Below, one piece after another: positions 19,473-29,496 of a DNA stretch of 64,000 bases. Position 1 is the stretch's first letter. Each line of letters starts with the position of its first letter. The stretch covers positions 1,924,702 through 1,988,701 of the forward strand of contig NZ_KB467824.1 in NCBI RefSeq assembly GCF_000344615.1, read 5' to 3'. A program made the position numbers and the translations under genes. Under the pieces are notes generated by a model. It was given only the letters and a program-made list of their open reading frames with translations, had not been told where the DNA came from and did not search any database. Source of the stretch: Janthinobacterium sp. CG3 (GTDB lineage: Bacteria > Pseudomonadota > Gammaproteobacteria > Burkholderiales > Burkholderiaceae_D).

Positions 19473-20110
19473 GGCAAGACTCCCATCAGGTAGACAAAGG
19501 TGAAGACGCCGATCCAGATGACGTCCAGGAAATGCCAGAACATCGACAGGCACATCAGGCGGCGGCCGTTTTCGGGCGTCAAGCCGTGCTTGCCGAGCTG
19601 GCACATCAACGTAATCAGCCAGACGATACCGAACGTCACGTGCAAGCCGTGCGTGCCGACCAGGGCGAAGAACGCGGTCAGGAAGCCGCTGCGCTGCGGG
19701 CCGGCGCCTTCGTGGATCAGGTGGGCGAACTCGTACAGTTCCAGGCCGAGGAAGCAGGCGCCCAGCACGCCGGTCACGCCCAGCCACAGCAGGGTGCTGC
19801 GCAGGCGTTTCTTTTGCATCTCCAGCATGGCGAAGCCGTAGGTGATCGACGAGAACAGCAGGAAGGCGGTGTTCAGCGCCACCAGCGGCAGGTCGAACAG
19901 TTCGGCGCCGGACGGGCCGCCGGCGTAGTTGCGCCCCAGCACGGCGTAGACGGCGAACAGGCAGGCGAAGATCAGGCAATCGCTCATCAGGTACAGCCAG
20001 AAGCCGAGCAAGGTGCCGTTTTCCGGATGGTGTTCGTGCACGTAGTAGCGCGGGCCGGCGGCGGCGCCGCCCGGGGTGGAGGTGGCAAGTGGGGTCATGG
20101 CGTCACGCAT
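19469..20110 (-). CDS. cyoC: Cytochrome bo quinol oxidase subunit III
   Basis: A 213-residue membrane protein with five hydrophobic segments, as expected for Cyo[18 protein letters not shown] and ELYEFAHLI match the haem-copper oxidase subunit III family; the acidic residue of the latter is conserved. ATG at 20110 has TGGAA six bases upstream and overlaps cyoB by eight bases. ATG at 20098 is an alternative. It is part of the cyoABCD operon. Confidence 0.92.
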   Translation of the reverse strand: MRDAMTPLATSTPGGAAAGPRYYVHEHHPENGTLLGFWLYLMSDCLIFACLFAVYAVLGRNYAGGPSGAELFDLPLVALNTAFLLFSSITYGFAMLEMQKKRLRSTLLWLGVTGVLGACFLGLELYEFAHLIHEGAGPQRSGFLTAFFALVGTHGLHVTFGIVWLITLMCQLGKHGLTPENGRRLMCLSMFWHFLDVIWIGVFTFVYLMGVLP

Positions 20111-22106
20111 AGGTTTCCAGCATACGGGTGCGAGCCTCTTCCGTGCGGGCGACCTGCTCCGCCGGAATGTAGAAGTCGCGTTGATAGTTGAAGGTGTGGA
20201 CGATGATGGCGGCCAGCATCGCCACGAAGGCGACGCCGCCGACCAGCCACATCTGCCAGATCAGCGCGAAGCCGCACACCGCGCTGAGCGCCGCGACGAC
20301 GAAGCCGGCGCCGGTGTTTTTCGGCATGTGGATCGCCGCGTAGCCCTGCAGCGGCCGCGCGTACTGGTTCTTCTTCATGTCGGCCCAGGTGTCGTTGTCG
20401 TGCACGCGCGGGGTGAAGGCGAAGTTATAGTCGGGCGGCGGCGACGAGGTCGACCATTCCAGCGTGCGGCCGTCCCACGGGTCGCCGCTGAAGTCGCGCA
20501 ACTGTTCGCGGCGCATGTAGCTGACGACGAACTGGACGATCATCGAGACGATGCCGAACAGGATCAGCACGGCGCCCAGGGCGGCGATTTGGAACCAGAT
20601 TTGCAGCGACGGGTCTTCGAAGTGGCCGACGCGGCGCGTCACGCCCATCAGGCCGAGCACGTACAGCGGCATGAAGGCGACGTAGAAGCCGATGGTCCAG
20701 AACCAGAACGAGCACTTGCCCCAGAACTCGTCGAGCTTGTAGCCGAAGGCTTTCGGGAACCAGTAGTTGATGCCGGCGAACAGGCCGAACAGCACGCCGC
20801 CGATGATGACGTTGTGGAAGTGGGCGATCAGGAACAGGCTGTTGTGCAGCACGAAGTCGGCCGGCGGCACCGCCAGCAGCACGCCGGTCATGCCGCCGAT
20901 GACGAAGGTGATCATGAACGCGATGGTCCACATCATCGGCAACTCGAAGCGGATGCGTCCGCGGTACATGGTAAACAGCCAGTTGAAGATCTTCGCGCCG
21001 GTCGGAATCGAGATGATCATCGTCGTGATGCCGAAGAAGGAGTTGACGCTGGCGCCCGAGCCCATGGTGAAGAAGTGGTGCAACCAGACCAGGTAGGACA
21101 GGATGGTGATGACGACGGTGGCGTAGACCATCGAGGTGTAGCCGAACAGGCGCTTGCCGCAGAAGGTCGACACCACTTCGGAGAAGATGCCGAAGGCCGG
21201 CAGGATCAGGATGTAGACTTCGGGGTGGCCCCAGATCCAGATCAGGTTGACGTACATCATGGCGTTGCCGCCCATGTCGTTGGTGAAGAAGTTGGTGCCG
21301 ACCATGCGGTCCAGCGACAGCATGCCCAGCACGGCCGTCAGGACCGGGAAGGCGGCGACGATGAGCACGTTGGTGCACAGCGAGGTCCAGGTAAACACCG
21401 GCATCTTCATCATGCTCATGCCGGGCGCGCGCATTTTGACGATGGTGGCGATCAGGTTGATGCCCGACAGCAGCGTACCCACCCCGGCGATCTGCAGCGA
21501 CCAGATATAGTAGTCGACGCCGACGTCGGGGCTGGCCAGGATGCCCGACAGCGGCGGATACGCCAGCCAGCCGGTGCGGGCGAATTCGCCGACGAACAGC
21601 GAGGCCATCGTCAGGCCGCCGCCGAACGCGGTCATCCAGAAGCTGAAGTTGTTCAAGAAGGGGAAGGCGACGTCGCGCGCGCCGATCTGCAGCGGCACGA
21701 CGTAGTTCATCAGCCCGGTCACCAGCGGCATGGCGACGAAGAAAATCATGATCACGCCGTGGGCGGTGAAGATCTGGTCGTAGTGGTGCGGCGGCAGGAA
21801 GCCGGCCGAGTCGCCGAAGGCGAACGCCTGCTGGGCGCGCATCATCAGGGCGTCGGCGAAGCCGCGCAGCAGCATGACCAGGCCGAAGACCATGTACATG
21901 ATGCCGATTTTCTTGTGGTCGATGCTGGTGATCCAGTCGCGCCACAAGGTGCCCCACAGGCGGTAGCGGGTCAGCAGGCCCAGGATGGCCACGCCGCCCA
22001 GCGCCACCATGGCGAACGTCGCCAGCAGGATGGGCTCGTGCAGCGGGATCGCGTCCCAGCTCAGGCGGCCGAAGACGAGCTTCGTCATATCGATATGCTC
22101 AGACAT
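20103..22106 (-). CDS. cyoB: Cytochrome bo quinol oxidase subunit I
   Basis: Catalytic subunit of 667 residues, the normal CyoB size, with about 15 membrane segments. It carries low-spin haem b, the haem-copper centre and proton paths. The motif WGHPEVYIL holds the CuB His and the His-Tyr pair. HHFFTMG and [16 protein letters not shown] supply the other metal ligands, and [14 protein letters not shown] the low-spin haem ligand. It oxidises ubiquinol and pumps protons. Its ATG overlaps the cyoA stop by one base. Confidence 0.96.
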   Translation of the reverse strand: MSEHIDMTKLVFGRLSWDAIPLHEPILLATFAMVALGGVAILGLLTRYRLWGTLWRDWITSIDHKKIGIMYMVFGLVMLLRGFADALMMRAQQAFAFGDSAGFLPPHHYDQIFTAHGVIMIFFVAMPLVTGLMNYVVPLQIGARDVAFPFLNNFSFWMTAFGGGLTMASLFVGEFARTGWLAYPPLSGILASPDVGVDYYIWSLQIAGVGTLLSGINLIATIVKMRAPGMSMMKMPVFTWTSLCTNVLIVAAFPVLTAVLGMLSLDRMVGTNFFTNDMGGNAMMYVNLIWIWGHPEVYILILPAFGIFSEVVSTFCGKRLFGYTSMVYATVVITILSYLVWLHHFFTMGSGASVNSFFGITTMIISIPTGAKIFNWLFTMYRGRIRFELPMMWTIAFMITFVIGGMTGVLLAVPPADFVLHNSLFLIAHFHNVIIGGVLFGLFAGINYWFPKAFGYKLDEFWGKCSFWFWTIGFYVAFMPLYVLGLMGVTRRVGHFEDPSLQIWFQIAALGAVLILFGIVSMIVQFVVSYMRREQLRDFSGDPWDGRTLEWSTSSPPPDYNFAFTPRVHDNDTWADMKKNQYARPLQGYAAIHMPKNTGAGFVVAALSAVCGFALIWQMWLVGGVAFVAMLAAIIVHTFNYQRDFYIPAEQVARTEEARTRMLETYA

Positions 22107-23140
22107 TATTGTTTCTTCACTGAAGTGGTTGGCGTGGTTGGCGTGACGCAGATGTCGGCCCCGGCGGCGGCCAGCTTGGCGGCGGCGCCGTTGCCGTTGC
22201 CGCTTAGCTTGGCGACGGCCGCTTTGATCTTGCCGCGGTTGGCGTCGGCGGCCATCATGGTGTTCATACAGACCGCGTCGAGGTCGACGCAGCGGTTGAC
22301 GATGGCGTCGAACAGGCCGGCCTCGACCGAGCCGTAGCGGCGCACCGGATCGCGCTCGCTAGGCTTTTCCAGCGCCTGGTAGCCGGCGCGGTCGAGCTTG
22401 GCGGTGCCGCCCTTGGTGGCCTGCACCCAGCGCTCGAAGTCGGCCGGCGCCATGCCGTGGAACTTGAAGCGCATGTCCGAGAAGCCGGCGCCGCTGTAGT
22501 TGGCGGAAAAACCGTCGAACACGCCCGCCCGGTTGATGACGGCGTTAAGCGTCGTTTCCATGCCCGGCATGGCGTAGATCTGGCCGGCCAGCGCCGGAAT
22601 GTAGAAGGAATTCATCACGTTCGAGGCGCTGATCTTGAAGCGCACCGGCACGTCGACCGGCGCGGCCAGCACGTTCACGGTGGCGATGCCCAGGTCGGGA
22701 TAAATGAACAGCCATTTCCAGTCCAGCGCCACCACCTGCACGTTGAGCGGCTTGACGCCGGCGGCGACCGGGCGGTTGGCGTCGAGGCGTTGCAAGGGCC
22801 GGTACGGGTCCAGCGTATGGGTGCTGATCCAGGTCAGCAGGCCCAGCGCGATAATGATCAACAGCGGCGCGCCCCAGATCACCAGTTCCAGCGCGGTGGA
22901 ATGGTCCCAGTCCGGCGCATAGGTGGCCCCGGTATTACCCTTGCGATAACGCCAGGCGAACAGCACCGTCAAGGCGATGACGGGAACGATGATAATCAGC
23001 ATCAACAGGGTCGATACGACGATCAGCTTACCCTGCTGGGCGGCGATGTCGCCGGACGGATTCATGACCACCGTGTTGCAACCAGCCAGCAAAACAAGGG
23101 GTAACAAGGTGGCACCGCGGCGAATTAGTGATGTAGTCAT
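22106..23140 (-). CDS. cyoA: Cytochrome bo quinol oxidase subunit II
   Basis: A 344-residue lipoprotein. LVLLAGCN is a lipobox (Cys21), followed by two membrane helices and a periplasmic cupredoxin-like domain ([35 protein letters not shown]). The CuA ligands of cytochrome c oxidases are absent, so it is a quinol oxidase subunit. A C-terminal extension of about 80 residues carries extra cysteines ([12 protein letters not shown]). First gene of cyoABCD-surf1-regBA, divergent from an MFS transporter across a 141-base gap that must hold its promoter. Confidence 0.95.
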   Translation of the reverse strand: MTTSLIRRGATLLPLVLLAGCNTVVMNPSGDIAAQQGKLIVVSTLLMLIIIVPVIALTVLFAWRYRKGNTGATYAPDWDHSTALELVIWGAPLLIIIALGLLTWISTHTLDPYRPLQRLDANRPVAAGVKPLNVQVVALDWKWLFIYPDLGIATVNVLAAPVDVPVRFKISASNVMNSFYIPALAGQIYAMPGMETTLNAVINRAGVFDGFSANYSGAGFSDMRFKFHGMAPADFERWVQATKGGTAKLDRAGYQALEKPSERDPVRRYGSVEAGLFDAIVNRCVDLDAVCMNTMMAADANRGKIKAAVAKLSGNGNGAAAKLAAAGADICVTPTTPTTSVKKQ

Positions 23141-23281
23141 GCGGTTTGTGCCCTACAAAGGGTGAGGAATATGTTACTGTAACTTGACCGCGCCCCCCTG
23201 GCGATTGGACACTTTGTCCTACCCTGCGCGCCACCCGGGCCGGCATATTGACAGACTGAACCAATTTGAGAGACGCTGACT

Positions 23282-24631
23282 ATGTCAACAATGGATACAC
23301 ACAGCGGGCACGTCCCATCTGACTTCCCTCCCCGCGCCGCCGCCGACGACGCCCGCCGCATCAACGCCGACCACGGCAAGATCGCCCCGGGCGAGATCGC
23401 CATCGGCGTGGTCATCGGCCGCGCGTCGGAGTATTTCGACTTCTTCGTCTACGCCATCGCCTCGGTGCTGGTGTTCCCGTCGGTGTTCTTCCCCTTCGCC
23501 GACCGGCTCGACGGCACGCTGTACGCGTTCACCATCTTCGCCTTCGCCTTCGTCGCCCGGCCGTTCGGCACCATCGCCTCGATGGCGATCCAGCGGCGCT
23601 TCGGGCGCGAAGCCAAACTGACGCTGGCGCTGTTCCTGCTGGGCATCTCCACCGCCGGCATCGCCTTCCTGCCGACCTATTCCCACCTGGGCGGCGCGGC
23701 CATCGTGCTGTTGGCGCTGCTGCGCATCGGCCAGGGCCTGGCGCTGGGCGGTTCCTGGGACGGCCTGCCGTCGTTGCTGGCGCTGAACGCGCCGCCGCAA
23801 CGGCGCGGCTGGTACGCGATGCTGGGCCAATTGGGCGCGCCGGTCGGCTTTGTTATCGCCGCCGGCCTGTTCTGGTACCTGCTGTCGGCCGTCTCCACCG
23901 CCGACTTCCTCGACTGGGGCTGGCGCTATCCGTTTTACGTCGCCTTCGCCATCAACGTCGTGGCGCTGTTCGCGCGCCTGCGCCTGGTCTCGACCGAGGA
24001 ATACTCGCACCTGCTCGAAGAGCGCGAGCTGCAACCGACCAAGGTCGTTGAAATGGCCCACACGCAGGGCGGCAACCTGGTCATCGGCGCGCTGGCGGCG
24101 CTGGCCAGCTACGCGCTGTTCCACCTGGTGACGGTGTTCCCGCTGTCGTGGATCGTGCTGTACTCGACGCGCTCGGCCGGCGACTTCCTGCTGGTGCAGA
24201 TGCTGGGCGCGGCGCTGGCGGCGGCCGGCATCGTCGCCTCCGGCCTGATCGCCGACCGGGTTGGCCGGCGCACCACACTGGCCGCGCTGGCCGGCCTGAT
24301 CGCCGTCTTCAGCGGCTTCGTGCCGATGCTGATGGACGGCGGCGACCTGGGCCAGAACATTTTCATCTTGCTCGGCTTCGCCCTGCTGGGCCTGTCCTAT
24401 GGCCAGGCCGCCGGCGCCGTCACCGCCAACTTCCCGGCGAAATACCGCTACACCGGCGCCGCCTTGACGTCGGACCTGGCCTGGCTGGTCGGCGCCGGCT
24501 TCGCGCCGTTGGTGGCGCTGGGCCTGTCGGCCCACTTCGGCCTGGCCTACGTCAGCGTGTATTTGCTGTCCGGCGCGGTGTGCTCGCTGGCCGCGCTCAG
24601 CCTGAACCGCGCGCTGGAAATCCGCGACTGA
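23282..24631 (+). CDS. MFS transporter, metabolite:proton symporter (MHS) type
   Basis: A 449-residue transporter with about 12 membrane segments and a cytoplasmic N-terminal tail of about 45 residues. The start of helix 1 (IGRASEYFDFFVYAIAS) is typical of the MHS group, which moves organic acids such as citrate, ketoglutarate or proline/betaine. The loop GREAKLTLALFLLGISTAG and RIGQGLALGGSWDGLP fit as well; the usual GGE of MHS is GGS here. Substrate unknown. It is divergent from cyoA. Confidence 0.85.
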   Translation: MSTMDTHSGHVPSDFPPRAAADDARRINADHGKIAPGEIAIGVVIGRASEYFDFFVYAIASVLVFPSVFFPFADRLDGTLYAFTIFAFAFVARPFGTIASMAIQRRFGREAKLTLALFLLGISTAGIAFLPTYSHLGGAAIVLLALLRIGQGLALGGSWDGLPSLLALNAPPQRRGWYAMLGQLGAPVGFVIAAGLFWYLLSAVSTADFLDWGWRYPFYVAFAINVVALFARLRLVSTEEYSHLLEERELQPTKVVEMAHTQGGNLVIGALAALASYALFHLVTVFPLSWIVLYSTRSAGDFLLVQMLGAALAAAGIVASGLIADRVGRRTTLAALAGLIAVFSGFVPMLMDGGDLGQNIFILLGFALLGLSYGQAAGAVTANFPAKYRYTGAALTSDLAWLVGAGFAPLVALGLSAHFGLAYVSVYLLSGAVCSLAALSLNRALEIRD

Positions 24632-24658
24632 GAAATTCGCGGACCGGGCAAAGAGCCG

Positions 24659-24684
24659 GGGTCAGGCCTGAAGGTCCGGCCCCG
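24659..24684. repeat. Imperfect GC-rich inverted repeat downstream of the MFS gene
   Basis: GGGGTCAGGCC ... GGTCCGGCCCC is an imperfect palindrome 27 bases after the transporter stop. It lacks a T-run. It resembles GGGGTCAG-type REP elements and may act as a transcript end. Confidence 0.35.
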
Positions 24685-24827
24685 CGGTGACGCCGTTGGT
24701 TTTCTTAACCGCTTCGCCAACGATTGAATAGTTAAAAAATAGTCTTTCAAATTATATAATTTTCGTATACTTTTCAATATCAAAATCGTACCCTCGGTGT
24801 TGTAATTCCTAACCACAACAACCAGAG

Positions 24828-25229
24828 GTGAGCGCCGTCGGCAACGGCGGCCTCGAAGGTTACCGCGTCACCAGCACCACCTTGGGCAATCACCAGCGCG
24901 GCATCTATCGCAGCCACGCCGACGTGGCCGACTTTTCCCTCGACGCCGGCCAGTACTGGCTGCGCTGGAGCCTGACCGGATCGCTCGGCTCGGGACCGTG
25001 GCAGCCACCCACCTCGGACGCGCGGATCGGCGACGCCGCCCAGGCGAGCGGCGTCAACGCCCGGTTCAATAACTTGGTCGAATCCGGCTCGGGCCGAGGT
25101 GTGGAGTTGCCATTCGTCATCAACGGCACCGTCTCCGCCGTGCCGGAACCGGAAACCTATGCCATGCTACTGGCCGGCCTGTTCATGGTCGGCGCCGTGG
25201 CGCGCCGCCGCAAGGCCGCCGAAGGCTAA
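24828..25229 (+). pseudogene. 5'-truncated PEP-CTERM exported protein gene
   Basis: Only the C-terminal ~130 residues of an exported protein are left. The end VPEPETYAMLLAGLFMVGAVARRRKA is a PEP-CTERM sorting signal (motif, membrane helix, basic tail), which is cut by exosortase and directs proteins to the surface or matrix. A PEP-CTERM protein needs a signal peptide, and none is present: the frame simply begins at a GTG at 24828. The AT-rich stretch before it (24720-24820) could be the old promoter and leader, so an internal deletion joined leader to tail. A short unannotated start could still allow expression. Confidence 0.7.
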
Positions 25230-25255
25230 CGGCCGGACCCCAGCCCATCGCCTGA

Positions 25256-25280
25256 CAGCGGCCGCAAGGCCGCTGTTTTT
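25256..25280 (+). terminator. Rho-independent terminator after the PEP-CTERM remnant
   Basis: CAGCGGCC (25256-25263), loop GCAA, GGCCGCTG (25268-25275), then TTTTT. The stem is perfect. It lies 27 bases after the stop and insulates the next operon. Confidence 0.85.
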
Positions 25281-25416
25281 CCTTGCGCCGCGCAAAACGC
25301 CCAATGCACGCGCAATTGCGTTGGCATATGCGACAATCATGCCAATTCGCACAAGCCCTACGAGGGATGTAAACGATAGCCCTGCACATTGACAGAGCGT
25401 AACCGGGGATCGGCAT

Positions 25417-26724
25417 TTGAATATTTTGATCGTGGCGGTCGGCAGCGCCGGCGACGTATACCCGTTCATCGCCATCGGCCAGGAACTGAAACGGCGCGGC
25501 CACGACGTCAAACTGTTCGCCGCGGCCCCGTTTCAAAGCAAGGTGGAAAACGCCGGCCTGGCGTTCCACTCCGGTTTCAGCCAAACGCACTTCGACGCGC
25601 TGGTCGCCGAAACCGAGCTGTGGCATCCGCGCAAGGGCTTGCCGATTATGCTGAAGTCGCTGGGCGCCCAGACGCGCGCCGGCTACGCGCTGTTGCTCGA
25701 ACATATACGCGGCGACGACACGGTGCTCGTCGGCAGCAGCCTGGCCTTCCCGGCCCGATTGCTACAGGAAAGCCATGGCGTCAAGCTGGCCACCGTCCAT
25801 CTGGCGCCGGCCTGCTTTTTTTCGGCGAGCGATCCGGCGCTGCACGGCGGCATGGCCTGGCTGCGCGCCCTGCCCGCCTGGGCCGTGCGCGCCGTATTCA
25901 ATCTGCTCGAACGCACACTCATCGACCCGCTGGTCGGCGCCCAACTCGCCTCTGTGCGCGCCGAGCTCGGCCTGGCGCCGGTGCGGCATATCATGGGCCG
26001 CTGGCTGCACTCGCCGCAGCGGGTCATTTGCGCCTGGCCGGCATGGTTCGCCGCGCCGCGGGCCGACTGGCCCGCCAACGCCGTCTGCACCGGCTTCCCG
26101 CGCCTGGCCGCGGCGCCCGGGCAGGCGCTGGGCGACGCTCTTCAGCGCTTCCTCGACACCGGGCCGGCACCGCTGGCCGCCACGCCCGGGTCGGCGATGG
26201 CGCACGGCCGGCTGTTCTTCCAGCGCGCCATCGGCGCGGCCGCGGCGCTGGGCCTGCGCGTGGTACTGGTGACGCCCTACCGCGAACAATTGCCCGAGGT
26301 GTTGCCGCCGTTCGCCCACTACGAGGCCTACGTGCCGTTCGACCTGCTGGCGCCGCGCGTGGCCGCCTTTATCCACCACGGCGGCATCGGCACCTGCGCC
26401 AACGCACTGGCCGCCGGCAAGCCGCAACTGATCGCGCCATTCGCCTACGACCAGCCGGACAACGCCGCGCGCCTGCGCCGGCTCGGCGTCGCCGCCTGCG
26501 TGGCGCCGCGGGCGCCGCTCGAAACATGGACGCGCGCGCTGGCCGGCCTGTTGAGCCAGCCCGGCACGCCGGCCGCCTGCCGGGCCATCGCCGCGCGCAT
26601 GGCGCGGGAACCGTGCGCCGCCGCCCACATCGCCGATTTGATCGAAGAACTTGGCAACGCCGCACACCATGCCACTCCCCCCGCGCGCGATACCACTAAA
26701 GGAGCCTCCGCCCATGCAAGCTGA
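25417..26724 (+). CDS. GT-B glycosyltransferase, UGT/GT1 (rhamnosyltransferase RhlB-like)
   Basis: A 435-residue transferase that moves a sugar from a nucleotide donor to a (probably lipid) acceptor. The N-terminus MNILIVAVGSAGDVYPFIAIG is the standard acceptor-side GT1 start. The donor site is near the end: FIHHGGIGTCANALAAGKPQ and then PFAYDQPDNAARL. It resembles the GT1 family that includes rhamnolipid and macrolide/sterol transferases. Start is TTG at 25417, with GGGGA about 7 bases upstream. It opens the six-gene operon; its end overlaps the next gene by 11 bases. Confidence 0.88.
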   Translation: MNILIVAVGSAGDVYPFIAIGQELKRRGHDVKLFAAAPFQSKVENAGLAFHSGFSQTHFDALVAETELWHPRKGLPIMLKSLGAQTRAGYALLLEHIRGDDTVLVGSSLAFPARLLQESHGVKLATVHLAPACFFSASDPALHGGMAWLRALPAWAVRAVFNLLERTLIDPLVGAQLASVRAELGLAPVRHIMGRWLHSPQRVICAWPAWFAAPRADWPANAVCTGFPRLAAAPGQALGDALQRFLDTGPAPLAATPGSAMAHGRLFFQRAIGAAAALGLRVVLVTPYREQLPEVLPPFAHYEAYVPFDLLAPRVAAFIHHGGIGTCANALAAGKPQLIAPFAYDQPDNAARLRRLGVAACVAPRAPLETWTRALAGLLSQPGTPAACRAIAARMAREPCAAAHIADLIEELGNAAHHATPPARDTTKGASAHAS

Positions 26725-27742
26725 CACCGCCGCGCGCACCGCGCTGGTACTGGAAACCAACAACCTGCGCGGCGGCGCCGACGCCGCCGCCAAGACCGCC
26801 GCCAGCCTGGAACGGGTGATCGGCCTGCTGGCCGGGCAAAGCCTGCCGCTGCGCGCGCTGGCCCAGGTCGTCGTCACCCACGACGGCTTGAGCGACGCCT
26901 GCCGCGCCGCCGTGACGCGGCTGGCCGGCCGCGCCGTCGACTTCGTCCGCATCGACGACGCCACCGGCTATTACGACGCCAAAAACGCCGGTTTCGCCGC
27001 CACCGACGCCGCCCGCTGCGACTACGTCGCCTTCGCCGACACCGACTGCGTGCCGGCGCCCGACTGGCTGGAGCAACTGCTGGCGCCGCTGGCCGGCGCC
27101 GACGCGCCCGCCGTCGTCGTCGGGCGCACCAGTTACGCCGCCAGCGTCGTCGGCTCGGCGCTGACCACGCTGGACTTCATGTACTTCCCCAGCCCGCTGC
27201 AAGCCGGCGCCACGCGCAATTTCTACGCCAACAACGTGGTATTCCGCCGCGACGTCTTCGCCCGGTACAACTACCAGTCGCTCAACGGCGTCTACCGCGC
27301 CCACTGCCAGGTGCTCGGCTTGCATCTGCAGCAAGCCGGCGTGGCGCTGCACTACGCGGCCGCCGCCCACACCGAGCACAAGCTGCCCGACAGCCGCTTC
27401 GAAGCGCTGAAATTGCGCTGGATGCGCGGCCAGGACACCCACGGCCTGACGCCGCACCTGGTGCGCGCCTACCTGCCCCGGTCCTTGCAATGGCTGGGCC
27501 GCAGCGGGCCGCTCGGGCCGCTGTGCGTGCTCGGCTCGCGCCTGTGCTTCAGCCTGCGCGCGCTGAACCACCAGCACCTGCCGCCGTTGCGCGGCCCGCG
27601 CTGGCTGTCCGGCGTCGCCCTGATCGCCGCGTTTTCCGCCGTCGACATGCTGGGCGCGCTGTGTCGCGGCCTCGGCTTGCGCACGTCGCCGGGCGGCGAG
27701 GACGCCGCCGCCGCGCAAGCGCTGTCCTACCACCGCCGTTGA
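26714..27742 (+). CDS. Family 2 (GT-A) glycosyltransferase
   Basis: A 342-residue inverting GT-A transferase. VLETNNLRGGADAAAKTAASL starts the fold, and ADTDCVPAPDWLEQL carries the DxD-type metal/nucleotide motif. FYANNVVFRRDVF is the acceptor segment. A hydrophobic C-terminal stretch (residues ~290-330) may bring it to the membrane. ATG 26714 is preceded by GGAG and overlaps the upstream gene by 11 bases, so it is translationally coupled. Sugar and acceptor are not predictable. Confidence 0.85.
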   Translation: MQADTAARTALVLETNNLRGGADAAAKTAASLERVIGLLAGQSLPLRALAQVVVTHDGLSDACRAAVTRLAGRAVDFVRIDDATGYYDAKNAGFAATDAARCDYVAFADTDCVPAPDWLEQLLAPLAGADAPAVVVGRTSYAASVVGSALTTLDFMYFPSPLQAGATRNFYANNVVFRRDVFARYNYQSLNGVYRAHCQVLGLHLQQAGVALHYAAAAHTEHKLPDSRFEALKLRWMRGQDTHGLTPHLVRAYLPRSLQWLGRSGPLGPLCVLGSRLCFSLRALNHQHLPPLRGPRWLSGVALIAAFSAVDMLGALCRGLGLRTSPGGEDAAAAQALSYHRR

Positions 27743-27779
27743 ACCGTTCGCCGTTGAGCCTTATTTTAGATTGCTTGCC

Positions 27780-28781
27780 ATGACCCATAAACTGTCCGCA
27801 CTCCCCCTCGCCCGCCACGCCATGCTGGGTTTGCTGCTGGCGCACGCCTGCGCCCTTGCCGGCGCCACCGAGTTCGCCGGCCGCGGCGTGTTCGCCTTCC
27901 CGTCCGCCAGCGGCTGCCCGCTCGCCGCGCTGACCGGCAACGCCGAGCAATGCAACCGCCTGGCGCTGGACCACGCCGAAACCCGCGCCACGCTCGACCA
28001 GGCCGAACAACTGATCCACTTCCACAACACCCGCCAATACGCCAAGAAAACCGTCGTCGGCGATGTGCTGCTGCAAGGCAGCGGCCTGAGCGAAGACGGC
28101 AAGCGCGTGCCGCTGGGCTTTCACCTGGTACTGAGCAAGTCCGGCGACAAATGGTCGACCAGCCAGCACACCCACGCGCCGGTCAAGGGCAATTTCAGCG
28201 CCGTGCAAATCGACCCGTACCAGGTCGACGTCACCGAGGCGGACGGCAAGCGCGTCGTGCTGGTGGCCGAGAAAATCACCGAAACGCTGACCCAGCCAAG
28301 CCTGGCGACGCGCCTGGCCAGCGACCTGGTGCAGGTGCGCGACAACCGCGCCAAGGACGCGCGCGACGCCGACATCACCATCGCCGTGGGCGCCGGAAAA
28401 CTGTCGAAGTCGGTGATGCGGGCGCGCCTGCACAGCGACCCCGTGAACGGCGGCAACGTCGATTCGCTGCTGACGCAAGGCAGTTGGGCCTTCGAACTGG
28501 AGGCGCTGACCGGGAAAATCCCCGACGCCGTGGCGCAGCGCGAACTGTTCCTGTTCGGCTTGAGCGGCCAGCCGATGCTCAAGCCGCTGCTCGTTCGCGG
28601 CTTCAAGAAACACGAAAAACTGTCGGTCGGCGCGGTCAACGGCAAAGGTTATCTGCGCTTCGGCGACCAGCAGCAGGACTTCCCCGGCGCCGACGCGGTC
28701 GCCCGCGCCTTCCTGCAACAAAGCTTCATCGGCCTGGTGCTGGGCTGGCAACAGCTGGACGGCGGCGCGCATGCCCGCTGA
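27780..28781 (+). CDS. Exported protein of unknown family in a glycosyltransferase operon
   Basis: A 333-residue protein with an N-terminal signal peptide (MLGLLLAHACALAGATE) and no later membrane helix except a weak C-terminal stretch. I do not recognise the family. Two cysteines lie near the mature N-terminus (ASGCPLAALTGNAEQC). It has an acid/lysine balance typical of a periplasmic soluble protein. The pattern VVLVAEKITETL and VNGKGYLRFGDQQQDF is not one I can place. It may be a periplasmic carrier, chaperone or acceptor for the pathway product. Its end overlaps the next gene by 11 bases. Confidence 0.75.
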   Translation: MTHKLSALPLARHAMLGLLLAHACALAGATEFAGRGVFAFPSASGCPLAALTGNAEQCNRLALDHAETRATLDQAEQLIHFHNTRQYAKKTVVGDVLLQGSGLSEDGKRVPLGFHLVLSKSGDKWSTSQHTHAPVKGNFSAVQIDPYQVDVTEADGKRVVLVAEKITETLTQPSLATRLASDLVQVRDNRAKDARDADITIAVGAGKLSKSVMRARLHSDPVNGGNVDSLLTQGSWAFELEALTGKIPDAVAQRELFLFGLSGQPMLKPLLVRGFKKHEKLSVGAVNGKGYLRFGDQQQDFPGADAVARAFLQQSFIGLVLGWQQLDGGAHAR

Positions 28782-29496
28782 CACAGCCGCCTTGCCGACG
28801 GCGCCGGCCTGCGTGCGGGCGCCGCCGTTGCGCGGCTGGCCGGCGTGGCAGGCGCGGCTGGTCAACGCGATCAAGCGCGCCGCGCTGCGCCAGTTGCACG
28901 CCAGCGCCGCCGGCGAGCGGCTACTGCTGCGCATCTACCTGATCGGCGAGGAAGCCACCGAAATCGCCCTGCAACGCGAACTGATAGGCGCGCGCCCGGA
29001 CTGGCTAGCGCGCCAGATGGACCAGCACCTGGCCGACGAACAGCGCCACGCGCAAGCCTTCGCCGCCGCGCTGGCCGAGCGCGGCGCGCCCCACGTCCCC
29101 GGCGAGCCGGACTGGCTGAGCCGGCGCAAGATCGGCCAGTGGCAGCGCCTGGCCAGGCGCCACGCCGGGCAGTTCGCCAGCGGCCTGCTGGTGCCGGCGT
29201 TCGCCATCGGCCTGTGCGCCGAGCAAATGGCCTCGCGCGTGCTGCAACGCCACTGCGCGTTGATCGGCCCGCGCCACCGGCTGCACCCCCTGCTATCGGG
29301 CGTGCTGGCCGACGAAGAGCGCCACGTGCGCCTGTGCAGCCACACGCTGGCGCGGCTGGTGGCGCCGCGGGAACAGCCGGCGTTGGCGGCGCTGTTGCAT
29401 GAGATCCGCGGCATCGACCGCGCGTACGGCGTCACCGGCGCGCTCGGCATGTATCTGGCGGGGCTGGCCTTGCGCCTGCGTCCGGCGCGCGCTTGA
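28771..29496 (+). CDS. Ferritin-like protein with complete putative di-iron site
   Basis: A 241-residue mostly helical protein, no signal peptide. The residues spaced as in a four-helix di-iron carboxylate centre are Glu61 (GEEATE), Glu90 and His93 (DEQRH), Glu151 (CAEQM), and Glu182 and His185 (DEERH). That is one complete set of four Glu and two His, as in ferritin-like oxygenases. I do not recognise a closer family. Next to a desaturase it may hydroxylate or oxidise a lipid or sugar. It overlaps its neighbours by 11 and 4 bases, so it is tightly coupled. Confidence 0.75.
   Translation: MPADTAALPTAPACVRAPPLRGWPAWQARLVNAIKRAALRQLHASAAGERLLLRIYLIGEEATEIALQRELIGARPDWLARQMDQHLADEQRHAQAFAAALAERGAPHVPGEPDWLSRRKIGQWQRLARRHAGQFASGLLVPAFAIGLCAEQMASRVLQRHCALIGPRHRLHPLLSGVLADEERHVRLCSHTLARLVAPREQPALAALLHEIRGIDRAYGVTGALGMYLAGLALRLRPARA

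Noticed and set aside
20076..22337. 753-codon open frame on the plus strand
   Set aside because: Antisense of cyoB/cyoA with the same low-complexity composition; the opposite strand has a clear conserved oxidase.
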